Positions 1 to 7,950 of a stretch of 27,945 bases of DNA are shown piece after piece. How positions within the stretch are numbered: the stretch's first letter is position 1; each line of letters begins with the position of its first letter. The notes under the pieces are model-generated. The model was not told the origin of the DNA, ran no database searches, and saw only the letters and a list, made by a program, of their open reading frames with translations. The stretch is from Chloroflexota bacterium (lineage in GTDB: Bacteria; Chloroflexota; Chloroflexia; Thermomicrobiales; JADLAZ01). The translations under genes were made by a program, and so were the position numbers. The stretch spans positions 1-27,945 of the forward strand of contig JADLAZ010000088.1 of assembly GCA_020849725.1 (NCBI GenBank). Reading direction: 5' to 3'.

Positions 1-267
1 CCCCACCGGCTGACCGCGCGCCCGCCCATCCCCCTGCCACCGCCGCCCAACACGCGCTCGGCCGCGCCCCCCACACCGCCACCAGTGATGGGGGCGCCAG
101 ACCGAGCGACCGCGCCACCGGTCGCCGAGCCACCGGCACGCTCACGCCAGGAGCGCCGGCCACCGGCCCGGCGCGGCCTCCCCGTCGGTCAGGTCATCGG
201 CGTCGTGCTGACCCTGCTGATCGCCGCTGCGACGCTGTGGGCGGTGATGCTCATTCTGGGTCGCTGA
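1..267 (+). CDS. C-terminal part of a proline-rich, tail-anchored membrane protein (5' end outside window)
   Basis: The frame is open from the first base to the TGA at 265-267, so this is the 3' end of a longer gene. The visible 88 or so residues are a low-complexity Pro/Ala/Arg stretch, then one hydrophobic helix of about 18 residues (VIGVVLTLLIAAATLWAV...) that ends a few residues before the C-terminus. That is the look of a cytosolic or disordered protein anchored by a C-terminal membrane segment. It converges on the kinase-like gene with only 16 bp between the stops. A link to Ser/Thr-kinase signalling is possible from position alone, but no domain is visible and I assign no function. Confidence 0.6.
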   Translation, partial: PHRLTARPPIPLPPPPNTRSAAPPTPPPVMGAPDRATAPPVAEPPARSRQERRPPARRGLPVGQVIGVVLTLLIAAATLWAVMLILGR

Positions 268-283
268 CGCGCGCGCCAGGGCC

Positions 284-2347
284 TCAGTCGCGCTGCCGCT
301 CCGCGAGGCTCCGCGCCAGCGCGCCGCCGGCCGGGACCAGTGCCCGCGCCCGCCGCTCGGCCGCCGCGGCCGCCGCTGTGTCACCGCGCGCGGCCAGGCG
401 CTGCGCCAGCGCACTCAGCACCAGCGCGGCATCGGCAGCCGGCTCGTCCGGTGGTGCATCCTCCGACCAATCCTCCACGACCTGTGGCAGGACGGCGGGT
501 GGCGTCTCCGCCGGTGGGGTGGACGGAGTGGATGGGGTGAACTGGGTGGACGGGCTGTCGGCAGGCGTTGGCTCGACGGGCGCTGACTCGGCAGGCGACG
601 GCTCGGGCGCTGGGACGCGCGCGGCCGGTGGGCGCGGCCCGACCGGCGCGCGCGATCGCGGCACTGCGGTGGTTGAGGGCGGGGCTACGCCGGCCGCTGC
701 CCCGCCCACCAGCGCTGCCGCACCACCCACAGATGACGATGGCGACAGCTCACTCGTCTCACCGCTGGGTGGTGGCGACATCCCGGTCAGCAGCGCGGGC
801 GCGTCGGCCACGTCAGGCTGCTCGAGCGCGCTGACCGGTGGCCCGGCCGTCGCGGCCGCACCACCCGGCTCGACCGGGACCGGCGCGGTGGCAGCCGGCG
901 ACATGAGCGGCGAGTTGGCAAGGGGCGGCGCCATCATCACCGGTGGCAGCGGGGGCAGCGGTGGGGGCACGAGCTGGCCGGCGCCGGCTGGCGCCGCGGC
1001 GCTCACGGTGGGTGCTGCCATATCGGCCGGGATGATGGTCGACGTGGGTACGGCCAGTGGGGTGACGCCCGGCACGTTCGGCGCCGGCTCGGTGGCCCCG
1101 ATCGCCTCCGCTGCCATGGTCGGCTCCGTGGCCGGCGCGCTTGCCTGCGCGAGATGCGCCTCGGGTGCTAACAGATCGGGCGGCGGCACGGCCTCCGACG
1201 TCGCGGCCACGGTGTGCACCGGAGTGGGCGGCTCGACTGGCGCGCGTGGTTCCACCGGCGTCGGTGGCTCGGGTGGTGAGCCGGCTGTCGCTGGCGCGCG
1301 TGGCCCCACCGGCGCCCGGTACCCAACCGGCGCGCGTGGGCTGGCGGGCGCGCGTGACCCCGGCGCCGCAGGTGTGGCCGCGATCAGCCGCTCGGTGGCG
1401 GCCTCATCCGGCAGATGCGGCAGCCAGTCGCTCAGCGGGGGGCATTCCTCCAGCGTGGCGCTCTCCCAGGTGCGGCGGAAGAGCCAGGCCAGCCGCTCGC
1501 CCCGCGCCGCCAGCGCGTCACGCAGCACCCGATAGCGCTGGCCCTCCTGCTGCATGTCGCGCACGTCGAAGTAGCTCGCGCCGGCGGCCAACTCGCGCAC
1601 GGTCGGGTCAGCCCAGCCCAGGATCTCCACCAGCAGCACCGCGCCGGCGAAGCGGTCCATGTTCGGCTGCCACAAGCCATGCTGGCTCAGGTCATGGCCA
1701 TAGCCAGGTGTACCGGTCGGCAACCGGGGCGGCGGTGCGGCATCCGGCAGGTACGCGCCCTCCAGGTCGATCAACTCCAGCGGCGCGCCGGCGGCCGGCG
1801 TCGCGGCATCCGGGCTGCTGGTGGGGTCGCTCAGACCCGGCAACAGAATGTTCGTGCCACTCACATCGCTGTGGGCCATGCCCCGTTGCTCCAGCGCCAC
1901 CAGTGCCATCGCCAGCGCCCGCGCTAGCCCGGCTGACTGCGCCGCGGTCAATGGGTGCCGCGCCTGCACCACGCTGGCCCAGGTCGGCCCGGCGATCCAG
2001 GGCATCGCGACCGAGTCGATCAGCTCTGGCGTCCGTCGCAGCACCAGGAAGTGCCGCTGGGCGTCGATGACGGTGCGGCGGGCCACACGCAGGCCCGGTG
2101 TGGCCGCCAGCGCCGCCAGGGTCGCCGCCAGCGCCGCCAGCCCGGCCGGCCGCCGCGCCGGGTCGAAGACCTTGAGCGCCAGCGGGGGCGGGCTATCCAC
2201 GCCACCGGTCACCAGCGAAAGCTGATAGACCGTCGACTCCATGCCGCCCAGGGCCAGTGGCTCCGTCGGTCGGGCCGGGTCGGCCGCGATCTGGTAGCCG
2301 ACACCGTCGATCGTCAGCGCCAGGTGAGCGCTCGGTACGAAGGCCAT
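284..2347 (-). CDS. Serine/threonine protein kinase-like protein with long Pro/Ala-rich tail
   Basis: The N-terminal 290 residues or so resemble a eukaryotic-type protein kinase: glycine-loop-like GGMESTVY (about 34-41), a candidate ATP lysine in LALKVF (K59), catalytic loop HSDVSGTNIL with H159, D161 and N166, and a metal-binding Asp in IDLEG (D194). The last replaces the usual DFG with DLE, so activity is uncertain. Residues about 320-620 are low-complexity Pro/Ala/Thr with repeated RAPVGPRAP- and TPVEP-like units, probably disordered. The final 60 residues form an Ala-rich helix that may be TPR-like. I chose ATG 2347 because a full AAGGAGGT lies 8 nt upstream; a TTG at 2392 lengthens the frame but lacks such a site. 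A pseudokinase or scaffold role is the main alternative. Confidence 0.75.
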   Translation of the reverse strand: MAFVPSAHLALTIDGVGYQIAADPARPTEPLALGGMESTVYQLSLVTGGVDSPPPLALKVFDPARRPAGLAALAATLAALAATPGLRVARRTVIDAQRHFLVLRRTPELIDSVAMPWIAGPTWASVVQARHPLTAAQSAGLARALAMALVALEQRGMAHSDVSGTNILLPGLSDPTSSPDAATPAAGAPLELIDLEGAYLPDAAPPPRLPTGTPGYGHDLSQHGLWQPNMDRFAGAVLLVEILGWADPTVRELAAGASYFDVRDMQQEGQRYRVLRDALAARGERLAWLFRRTWESATLEECPPLSDWLPHLPDEAATERLIAATPAAPGSRAPASPRAPVGYRAPVGPRAPATAGSPPEPPTPVEPRAPVEPPTPVHTVAATSEAVPPPDLLAPEAHLAQASAPATEPTMAAEAIGATEPAPNVPGVTPLAVPTSTIIPADMAAPTVSAAAPAGAGQLVPPPLPPLPPVMMAPPLANSPLMSPAATAPVPVEPGGAAATAGPPVSALEQPDVADAPALLTGMSPPPSGETSELSPSSSVGGAAALVGGAAAGVAPPSTTAVPRSRAPVGPRPPAARVPAPEPSPAESAPVEPTPADSPSTQFTPSTPSTPPAETPPAVLPQVVEDWSEDAPPDEPAADAALVLSALAQRLAARGDTAAAAAAERRARALVPAGGALARSLAERQRD

Positions 2348-2458
2348 CGCGACTGACCTCCTTGGATGCTGAGTGCTGGGTGCCGGGGACAAGACGGCAG
2401 AGCCACAGTACGTGACACTGGCGACAGAGTTGAGACGGGAGGAGTGTAATCCCTCTAA

Positions 2459-2520
2459 CCCCTCTTGTCAGGAGGAAACAGGCCACCGCGCCGCAGCGCG
2501 ATTCTCCCTGACAAGGGGGG
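2459..2520. repeat. Long inverted repeat with nested hairpin (MITE/REP-like)
   Basis: CCCCTCTTGTCAGG (2459-2472) pairs with CCTGACAAGGGGGG (2507-2520) over 14 positions, with one G-T wobble. The 34-nt loop contains a nested perfect stem, CGCGC/GCGCG. There is no T-run, and it lies upstream of the kinase start, so it is more likely a mobile palindromic element or a structured leader than a terminator. Confidence 0.5.
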
Positions 2521-2628
2521 GGTAGGATTGCGCCGCACAGGAACTGCCGAGCCGTGTGGGGGCAACTGCGGGAGGACTGCCCCTACCAGATCACTGGCTC
2601 TCCCATGCCTCCTTTTCCTCCTGGTTCT

Positions 2629-2658
2629 CCTGGCCTCCCGCTCCTCCTGGCCTGCCTG
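2629..2658 (+). repeat. 30-nt dispersed intergenic repeat, copy 1
   Basis: This 30-nt pyrimidine-rich segment, beginning CCTGGCCTCCCG and ending CCTGGCCTGCCTG, matches 12580-12609 at 28 of 30 positions in the same orientation. The only differences are CT versus TG in the middle. Shorter relatives of the same words occur at 16435-16450 and near 19930, also between genes. Confidence 0.5.
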
Positions 2659-2661
2659 GCG

Positions 2662-3963
2662 CTACAGCGGTACGACGCGCGCCCGGCCACCGCGCTCGGC
2701 CTTCAGGGCGTTGCGCGTGTCGACGATGAGGCTGGCCCAGTCGCCGATCTGGTTCCAGTCGTAGGCGCTGTGGTCAGCACAGACGACGACGCAGTCGGCC
2801 GCACCGACCGTTGCCGCCGTCAGCGCCGCGCTCGTCAGCGTCAGGTGGTCGTTGACCACCAGGCGCGGCACGTGTGGGTCGTGGTACTGGACGAGAGCGC
2901 CCTTGGCCGCCAGCAGCTCAATGATCTCCAGCGCCGGGCTCTCGCGCGTGTCGGCCACATCGCGCTTGTAGGCGACGCCGAGGACCAGGATCGACGCGCC
3001 GTTGACCGCCTGTCGTCGCTCGTTGAGCGCGTCGGTGACCTTGCCGACGACGAAGCTGGGCATGCGGCCGTTGACCTCGCCGGCCAGCTCGATGAAGCGC
3101 GCCGTCTGGTTGAGCGTCTTCAGCTTCCACGACAGATAGTAGGGGTCGACGGGGATGCAGTGGCCACCCAGGCCGGGGCCGGGGTAGAAGGGCATGAAGC
3201 CGAACGGCTTCGTCGCGGCGGCGTCGATCACCTCCCACACGTCGATGCCGAGCGCGTCGCACATGACCGCCATCTCATTGACCAGTGCGATATTGACCGC
3301 TCGAAAGGTGTTCTCCAGCAGCTTGGCCATCTCGGCCGTGCGCGTCGACGACACCGCCACGACCTGCTCGACGACGCCGCCGTAGAGCGCGGCGGCCATC
3401 GCACGGCAGGCGGGCGTGACGCCGCCGACGATCTTGGGCGTGTTGCGGGCGGCGAAGTGGCGATTGCCGGGGTCGATGCGCTCCGGGGCGAAGGCGAGGA
3501 AGAAGTCGACACCGACGCGCAGCCCGCCGGCGCTGAGCTTCGGCAGGATGACCTCCTCGGTCGTGCCGGGGTAGGTTGTGCTCTCCAGCACGATCAGTTG
3601 GCCGGGCCGCAACTGGCGGGCGATGTCGTCGGTGGCGGCGACGATGGCGGAGATGTCCGGCGCCTGGGCCTTGCTCAGCGGCGTCGGCACGCAGATCGTG
3701 ATGGCATCGCAGTCGCGCAGCGCGGCCGGATCGGCCGTCGCCGACAGCCGGCCGGCCAATGCCGCCAGCCGCTCGGTGGCGATGTCGTCGATGTAGGAGC
3801 GACCAGCGTTGATGGCCGCGACGCGCGCGGCGCTGAGATCGTAGCCGAGCGTGGGGAAGCCGGCCTCAGCGAAGGCAACCGCCAGCGGCAGCCCGGCGTA
3901 GCCCAGCCCGACGATGCCGACCGTTGCGGTCCGCGCCTCGATCCGTTCCATCAACCCGTGCAC
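2662..3963 (-). CDS. Nucleotide-sugar dehydrogenase (UDP-GlcNAc/ManNAc or UDP-glucose 6-dehydrogenase family)
   Basis: This protein of about 433 residues oxidises C6 of a UDP-sugar to the uronic acid in two NAD-dependent steps, feeding surface polysaccharide synthesis. It has the N-terminal Rossmann motif VGIVGLGYAGLP, the family motif APERIDPGN, a catalytic-lysine segment AEMAKLLENTFRAVN, the nucleophilic cysteine in GLGGHCIPVDPYYLS (about C269), and the C-terminal UDP-binding-domain motif GVAYKRDVADTRESPALEI. Overall length and the HCIPVDPYYL form fit the WbpA/WecC/VipA branch more than classic Ugd, but the substrate cannot be read off. GTG 3963 is preferred because GGAGG lies 6 nt upstream; the ATG at 3951 has no well-spaced site. 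A promoter candidate sits just upstream. Confidence 0.9.
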   Translation of the reverse strand: MHGLMERIEARTATVGIVGLGYAGLPLAVAFAEAGFPTLGYDLSAARVAAINAGRSYIDDIATERLAALAGRLSATADPAALRDCDAITICVPTPLSKAQAPDISAIVAATDDIARQLRPGQLIVLESTTYPGTTEEVILPKLSAGGLRVGVDFFLAFAPERIDPGNRHFAARNTPKIVGGVTPACRAMAAALYGGVVEQVVAVSSTRTAEMAKLLENTFRAVNIALVNEMAVMCDALGIDVWEVIDAAATKPFGFMPFYPGPGLGGHCIPVDPYYLSWKLKTLNQTARFIELAGEVNGRMPSFVVGKVTDALNERRQAVNGASILVLGVAYKRDVADTRESPALEIIELLAAKGALVQYHDPHVPRLVVNDHLTLTSAALTAATVGAADCVVVCADHSAYDWNQIGDWASLIVDTRNALKAERGGRARVVPL

Positions 3964-3985
3964 GCGGCTCCTCCAGCGTCGCGGG

Positions 3986-4014
3986 AGTCTACGGTGGCGG
4001 CCGGCGAGCGTCAA
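3986..4014 (-). promoter_or_regulatory. Candidate sigma70-type promoter of the nucleotide-sugar dehydrogenase
   Basis: On the minus strand, TTGACG (4014-4009) and TAGACT (3991-3986) are separated by exactly 17 bp. Transcription would start near 3979, leaving a short leader that contains the GGAGG site and the GTG start at 3963. Confidence 0.4.
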
Positions 4015-4115
4015 CGGCGGCGATTGGTCGGGGGTGCGCGTCAACGTCTTACGCGGTGGGTCCGTGGCCGGCGAATGAAGTCGCGCCTGAAGGGCCTGCC
4101 GGCCACGAAAGCGTC

Positions 4116-4286
4116 ATGTCCCGTCGGGACATCCATGGGGATGAAGATTGTGCCATTGGGCAGTATTTGTTGCTTAACTCGGCTATTTTCGTAAGAACCC
4201 GCCTCCGCGGGTTGTCCCCCTCCATCCCAGTCCGCGAAGGCGGACTTCGTGGCGCCACAGCGCCCCCGAGGCGCGACTTCAGTCGC
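4116..4286. repeat. Cluster of four short perfect hairpins in a 347-bp gene-free spacer (3964-4310)
   Basis: Four separate stems with tight loops follow one another: ATGTCCC/GGGACAT with loop GTC (4116-4132), AACCCGC/GCGGGTT with loop CTCC (4196-4213), AGTCCGC/GCGGACT with loop GAAG (4229-4246), and GCGACT/AGTCGC with loop TC (4273-4286). The segment 4141-4195 between the first two is clearly AT-richer than its surroundings. The array resembles dispersed REP/MITE-type palindromes known from Chloroflexota and other genomes. It lies between two minus-strand genes, downstream of the SDR, and could also stop or process its transcript. Confidence 0.5.
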
Positions 4287-4310
4287 CGGCCCGCTCTCCT
4301 GCGGCCCCGC

Positions 4311-4997
4311 TCAGGCCGCCGTGGCGTGCGCGAGCGCCGACGCCGTCTGGCAGCCAACGATCGCCGGCGCTTCCTGCACCAGCCCGTCATTCTCCAGCGC
4401 CGCGACCATGAACAGCGCGAAGTCGATGCGGCGGGTGCGGTTGCTGGCCAGGATCGGGTCGCCGACGTGGCGGCTCCAGACGGGCAGGCCCTGGCTCTCG
4501 CCCTCCTCGAGGTCACTGCCGCGCACGACTGTCCAGCGCGTGTCGCTGGCGAAGATACGGCGGCAGGCTTCGACCTGGTCGTCGAGATCAGCGAGGCGCG
4601 CCAGCCGCGCCACCGGGCCGAAGACGGCGACCTGGGCTTTCAGGCTCCACGAGTAGACGTCCTGGCCGTCACGCGTGATGTGCCAGCCGCAGGAGAAGAT
4701 CAGCCGCGCGCCCGGCTCGGCGTAGTCGAGCACCGCCTGGGCCGTGCCGGTCGCGTACTGCTGCACGCCCCACGGCGCCAGCACCGTCAGCACGCCGTCG
4801 CAGCCGGCGACGGCTCGCTGGATCACCGCCCGGTCGTCGGTCGCGCCCGGCACGATCGTGATCCGGTCCTTGAAGGCGTCCAGCTTGCCGGCGCTCTGCG
4901 GCCGGCAGACGCCGACGACCTCGTAGCCGCGATCGAGCGCGTGCTGGACCATGTAGCGTCCGAGTTTGCCGGATGCGCCGACAATGCAGATCTTCAT
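4311..4997 (-). CDS. NAD(P)-binding atypical SDR (NmrA/SDR_a5-like)
   Basis: This 228-residue protein is a single Rossmann-fold domain of the NAD(P)H-binding NmrA-like group. It starts MKICIVGASGKLGRYM with the GxxGxxG dinucleotide motif at residues 7-13 and has the expected alternating strands and helices (VVGVCRP, ITIVPGATDD, DGVLTVLAPWG). No classical YxxxK pair is obvious, which is common in the atypical group, so it may be a redox sensor or a reductase of unknown substrate. AAGGAGG lies 6 nt before ATG 4997. It is divergent from the tetR gene and its promoter overlaps one of two identical-type operators, so it is very likely the main target of that repressor. Confidence 0.8.
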   Translation of the reverse strand: MKICIVGASGKLGRYMVQHALDRGYEVVGVCRPQSAGKLDAFKDRITIVPGATDDRAVIQRAVAGCDGVLTVLAPWGVQQYATGTAQAVLDYAEPGARLIFSCGWHITRDGQDVYSWSLKAQVAVFGPVARLARLADLDDQVEACRRIFASDTRWTVVRGSDLEEGESQGLPVWSRHVGDPILASNRTRRIDFALFMVAALENDGLVQEAPAIVGCQTASALAHATAA

Positions 4998-5029
4998 CGG
5001 TGTCCTCCTTCTGCCAAAAATGGCTCGAT

Positions 5030-5044
5030 ACTTACAGCGTAAGT
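5030..5044. promoter_or_regulatory. TetR-type operator 1 (palindrome)
   Basis: ACTTACAGCGTAAGT has perfect 6-bp arms (ACTTAC/GTAAGT) around AGC. It shares both arms with operator 2, and its centre is 32 bp away, about three helical turns. It lies in the SDR leader on the minus strand and where a -35 for the plus-strand tetR would fall. Confidence 0.7.
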
Positions 5045-5054
5045 CTCCAGGTCT

Positions 5055-5083
5055 ATGATAGACTTACGCCGTAAGTTTGTCAA
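5055..5083 (-). promoter_or_regulatory. Strong sigma70-type promoter of the SDR gene
   Basis: On the minus strand a perfect TTGACA (5083-5078) is followed by a 17-bp spacer and TATCAT (5060-5055). The spacer is almost exactly filled by operator 2, so a bound repressor would block RNA polymerase directly. An overlapping plus-strand TTACAG (5032-5037) and TATGAT (5054-5059), 16 bp apart, could drive tetR. Confidence 0.65.
5062..5076. promoter_or_regulatory. TetR-type operator 2 (perfect 15-bp palindrome)
   Basis: ACTTACGCCGTAAGT is a perfect palindrome about a central C (arms ACTTACG/CGTAAGT). It sits between the -35 and -10 of the minus-strand SDR promoter and upstream of the tetR ATG. Pairing with operator 1 indicates one dimer per site with autoregulation of the divergent pair. 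Confidence 0.75.
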
Positions 5084-5120
5084 GTGCCGGCGATTGCGCT
5101 GGCACGCCAGGAGGGCAACG

Positions 5121-5795
<675 letters not shown>

Positions 5796-5852
5796 TGCCG
5801 ACCGGGGGAGGACACGTCCGGCCGCGCCGCCGCGGCGTACTCAAGAGGGGAG

Positions 5853-5894
5853 TGCCGGCATCTGTCATCACCGGAGTGATGGCTCGCGCCGGCA
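5853..5894. terminator. Long hairpin between tetR and the S41 protease
   Basis: TGCCGGC (5853-5859) pairs with GCCGGCA (5888-5894). Inside is a second stem, CATCAC/GTGATG with loop CGGA. No T-run follows, and the protease ribosome-binding region begins immediately after, so it could terminate tetR transcription or attenuate the next gene. Confidence 0.4.
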
Positions 5895-5907
5895 GGGGGG
5901 CTGACCG

Positions 5908-7155
5908 ATGAACCGCGCTCGAGTGCGCGTGATGACCGTGGCGCTGGTTGTCGCCATTGCCTTCGGGGCGGGGGTCGGCGTCGGCACGCGGCTGGGGCCG
6001 GCGCCGGTCGCTGGCACGGCCGCTAGCTCGGAGCGCTACGCCGGCTTCGGCCTTTTCTGGGAGGCCTGGGATTTGGTCAAGGAGCACTTCGTCCAGCCGG
6101 AGCGCGCCGATCCGACGGCGATGACCCACGGCGCGATCGCCGGCATGCTCGATAGCCTCGGCGACACCGGCCACACCCGCTTCCTGGACCCGGAGGAGCG
6201 CCGGCGCTGGGACGAGCAACTGTCCGGCAATTTCGTCGGCATCGGCGTGCAGATCTCCGTGCGCGACGGCCGTCCGGTCGTCGTCGCGCCTATCCCTGGC
6301 TCGCCGGCCGAGGCGGCCGGCATCAAGGCTGGCGACATCATCCTCGCCATCGACGGCGTCGACACGCTCGGGCTCACCCTGGACAAGCTGAGCACGGCGA
6401 TGCGTGGGCCGGCCGGCAGCCAGGTCGAGTTGACGGTCCGCCAGCCGGACGCTGACGCGCCGCGCACGGTGCGGGTCGAGCGGCGCGAGATCGACGTGCC
6501 GAGCGTCGCCTGGACGATGCTGCCCGGCAGCCCGGTGGCGCTGGTGCGGCTGTCGCAGTTCGCCGATGGCGCCCACGACGAACTGACTGCCGCGCTCGGG
6601 GCGGCCCGCGCGGCCGGCGCGCGCGGCCTGGTCCTCGACCTGCGTGACAACCCCGGCGGCTTGCTCCACGAGGCCGTCGACGTCGCCGGCGAGTTCCTGA
6701 CCGGCGGCACGATCGTCCAGGTGCAGCAGCGCGACGGCTCGCGCACGATCGAGAAGGACCCCGACAGCGCCGCCGGCGCGGCGACGGACCTGCCGCTGGC
6801 GGTGCTGATCAACGAAGGCTCGGCGTCGTCGGCCGAGATCGTCGCCGGCGCGCTCAAGGAGAACGGCCGCGCCCCGCTCATCGGCGAGCGCACCTTCGGC
6901 ACCGGCACGGTGCTGTCGACCTACCCGCTCAGCGACGGCTCGGCCGTGCTGCTCGGCACCGCGCTCTGGCTGACGCCGGATGGCCATGCCATCAAGGAAG
7001 GCGGCATCACGCCGACGCACATCGTCAGCCTGCCGGCTGGTGCGGCGCCGCTGCTGCCGGCCGAGGCTGGCGCGCTCAGCGCCGAGGCGCTGCGCGCCAG
7101 CGAGGACCGCCAGTTGCTGCGCGCGCTGGACGACGTGACTGGCCGCCTCGGCTGA
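5908..7155 (+). CDS. S41 (CtpA-like) C-terminal processing peptidase with altered catalytic residues
   Basis: This 415-residue exported protein has a short basic start, then a hydrophobic segment (residues about 8-27) acting as signal or membrane anchor. A PDZ domain (about 108-180, GIGVQISVRDGRPVV...GSPAEAAGIKAGDIILAIDG) and the S41 tail-protease core (about 200-385, LVLDLRDNPGGLL) follow. The serine motif NEGSASSAEIVAGAL gives S307. In CtpA/CtpB the partner lysine lies 25 residues on in TFGKGxVQ; here that segment is GERTFGTGTVLS, so T332 and L336 replace Lys and Gln. It is either a pseudoprotease or belongs to a branch using another base. ATG 5908 follows a G-rich region and leads directly into the signal segment. 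It converges on the GNAT gene with 12 bp between them. Confidence 0.88.
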   Translation: MNRARVRVMTVALVVAIAFGAGVGVGTRLGPAPVAGTAASSERYAGFGLFWEAWDLVKEHFVQPERADPTAMTHGAIAGMLDSLGDTGHTRFLDPEERRRWDEQLSGNFVGIGVQISVRDGRPVVVAPIPGSPAEAAGIKAGDIILAIDGVDTLGLTLDKLSTAMRGPAGSQVELTVRQPDADAPRTVRVERREIDVPSVAWTMLPGSPVALVRLSQFADGAHDELTAALGAARAAGARGLVLDLRDNPGGLLHEAVDVAGEFLTGGTIVQVQQRDGSRTIEKDPDSAAGAATDLPLAVLINEGSASSAEIVAGALKENGRAPLIGERTFGTGTVLSTYPLSDGSAVLLGTALWLTPDGHAIKEGGITPTHIVSLPAGAAPLLPAEAGALSAEALRASEDRQLLRALDDVTGRLG

Positions 7156-7167
7156 GCCAGGCGGCGA

Positions 7168-7950
7168 TCACGCGCCGTCGAGGACGCGGTACCAGTAGCC
7201 GTGGTGTTCGCGGAAGCCCAGGCCGGCGTAGAGGCGGAGTGCGGTGGTGTTGTCGCGCATCACCTGCAGGTAGGCGGTGTGCGCGCCGCCGGCCCGGCCC
7301 CACGCCAGCAGCGTCGCGACGACGCGCCGGCCGAGACCCTGCCCGCGCCGCTCCGGTGCGACGACGATATCGAACAGGCCGACATGGCCACGCTCCAGCA
7401 CCGCCAGCCCCAGCGCGACCGTCGTGCCGGCTTCCGGCAGCGACAGGAAGCAGGCGGCCGGCGTCAGGCTGGTCAGCATCTGGCCCATCGTCAGCCGGTG
7501 GCGCGCGGCGATGCCGTTCAGCCGGCAGAAGTCGTCCAACCAGGCGTCGGTTGCCGCCAGTTGCAGCGTCACGGCAGGGTCGGGCGCCTCAGTCGTGGCG
7601 CCACTCAGGGTGAGCGCCTGCACGCTGGTCGGCGCCTCCAGCCGGTAGCCGCGCGCGGCCAGCAACGCATCCAGGCCGGCCGGCTCGGCCGCCGGCGTCA
7701 GCTTGAACACGGTCGGCAGCCGGCGCTTGCCATAGGCCGCCTCGCAGTGCGCCACCCTGGCGACGAGACCGTCCGTGCCGGGATAGAGCGGCTGGACCGA
7801 GTTCGCCCGCCGCGTGTAGCCGGCGGCGAAGCGCAGCAGCCAGCCGTCGCACAGCACCGTCTGCAGGGCCGGCCAGGCATTGAGCGACAATTCCTCCAGC
7901 GCGCGGATCGCCGGCGCGCTGGAGGAACCGGCGTCGCCGACCAGGCTCAC
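7168..7950 (-). CDS. GNAT family N-acetyltransferase
   Basis: This 260-residue protein has its acetyl-CoA-binding GNAT fold in the C-terminal half. Motif A appears as VAPERRGQGLGRRVVATLLAWG (about residues 200-221), followed by YLQVMRDNTTALRLYAGLGFREHHGYWYRV, a typical motif B and C-terminal tail. The N-terminal half (WLLRFAAGYTRRANSVQPLYPG) matches a pattern common to two-domain GNATs of unknown substrate. The GTG start at 7948-7950 overlaps the TGA of the dioxygenase upstream by four bases (GTGA), so the two are translationally coupled. The acetylated substrate cannot be told; a small molecule linked to the dioxygenase product is possible. Confidence 0.85.
   Translation of the reverse strand: MSLVGDAGSSSAPAIRALEELSLNAWPALQTVLCDGWLLRFAAGYTRRANSVQPLYPGTDGLVARVAHCEAAYGKRRLPTVFKLTPAAEPAGLDALLAARGYRLEAPTSVQALTLSGATTEAPDPAVTLQLAATDAWLDDFCRLNGIAARHRLTMGQMLTSLTPAACFLSLPEAGTTVALGLAVLERGHVGLFDIVVAPERRGQGLGRRVVATLLAWGRAGGAHTAYLQVMRDNTTALRLYAGLGFREHHGYWYRVLDGA

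Larger units (their letters stand above)
2348..2661. other. 314-bp intergenic spacer
   Basis: No gene is supported here. Both flanking genes are on the minus strand. The spacer holds the kinase leader with its ribosome-binding site, a large inverted repeat (2459-2520), and a purine-asymmetric stretch of repeated CCTCCTGG-like words (about 2605-2660) that includes one copy of a 30-nt repeat found again near 12.6 kb. The short plus-strand frames crossing it are not convincing. Confidence 0.6.

Noticed and set aside
1195..1375. Repetitive GC-rich segment as a possible CRISPR or minisatellite.
   Set aside because: The units are imperfect and in frame with the Pro/Ala-rich tail of the kinase-like protein, so they reflect protein repeats.
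237..1535. A 432-residue open frame antisense to the kinase-like gene.
   Set aside because: Long spurious frames are normal in DNA of this GC content; the opposite strand has kinase motifs and a full ribosome-binding site.
2554..4194. A 546-residue open frame antisense to the nucleotide-sugar dehydrogenase.
   Set aside because: The translation is Arg/Gly/Asp-rich without recognisable motifs, and the minus strand carries all motifs of the enzyme.
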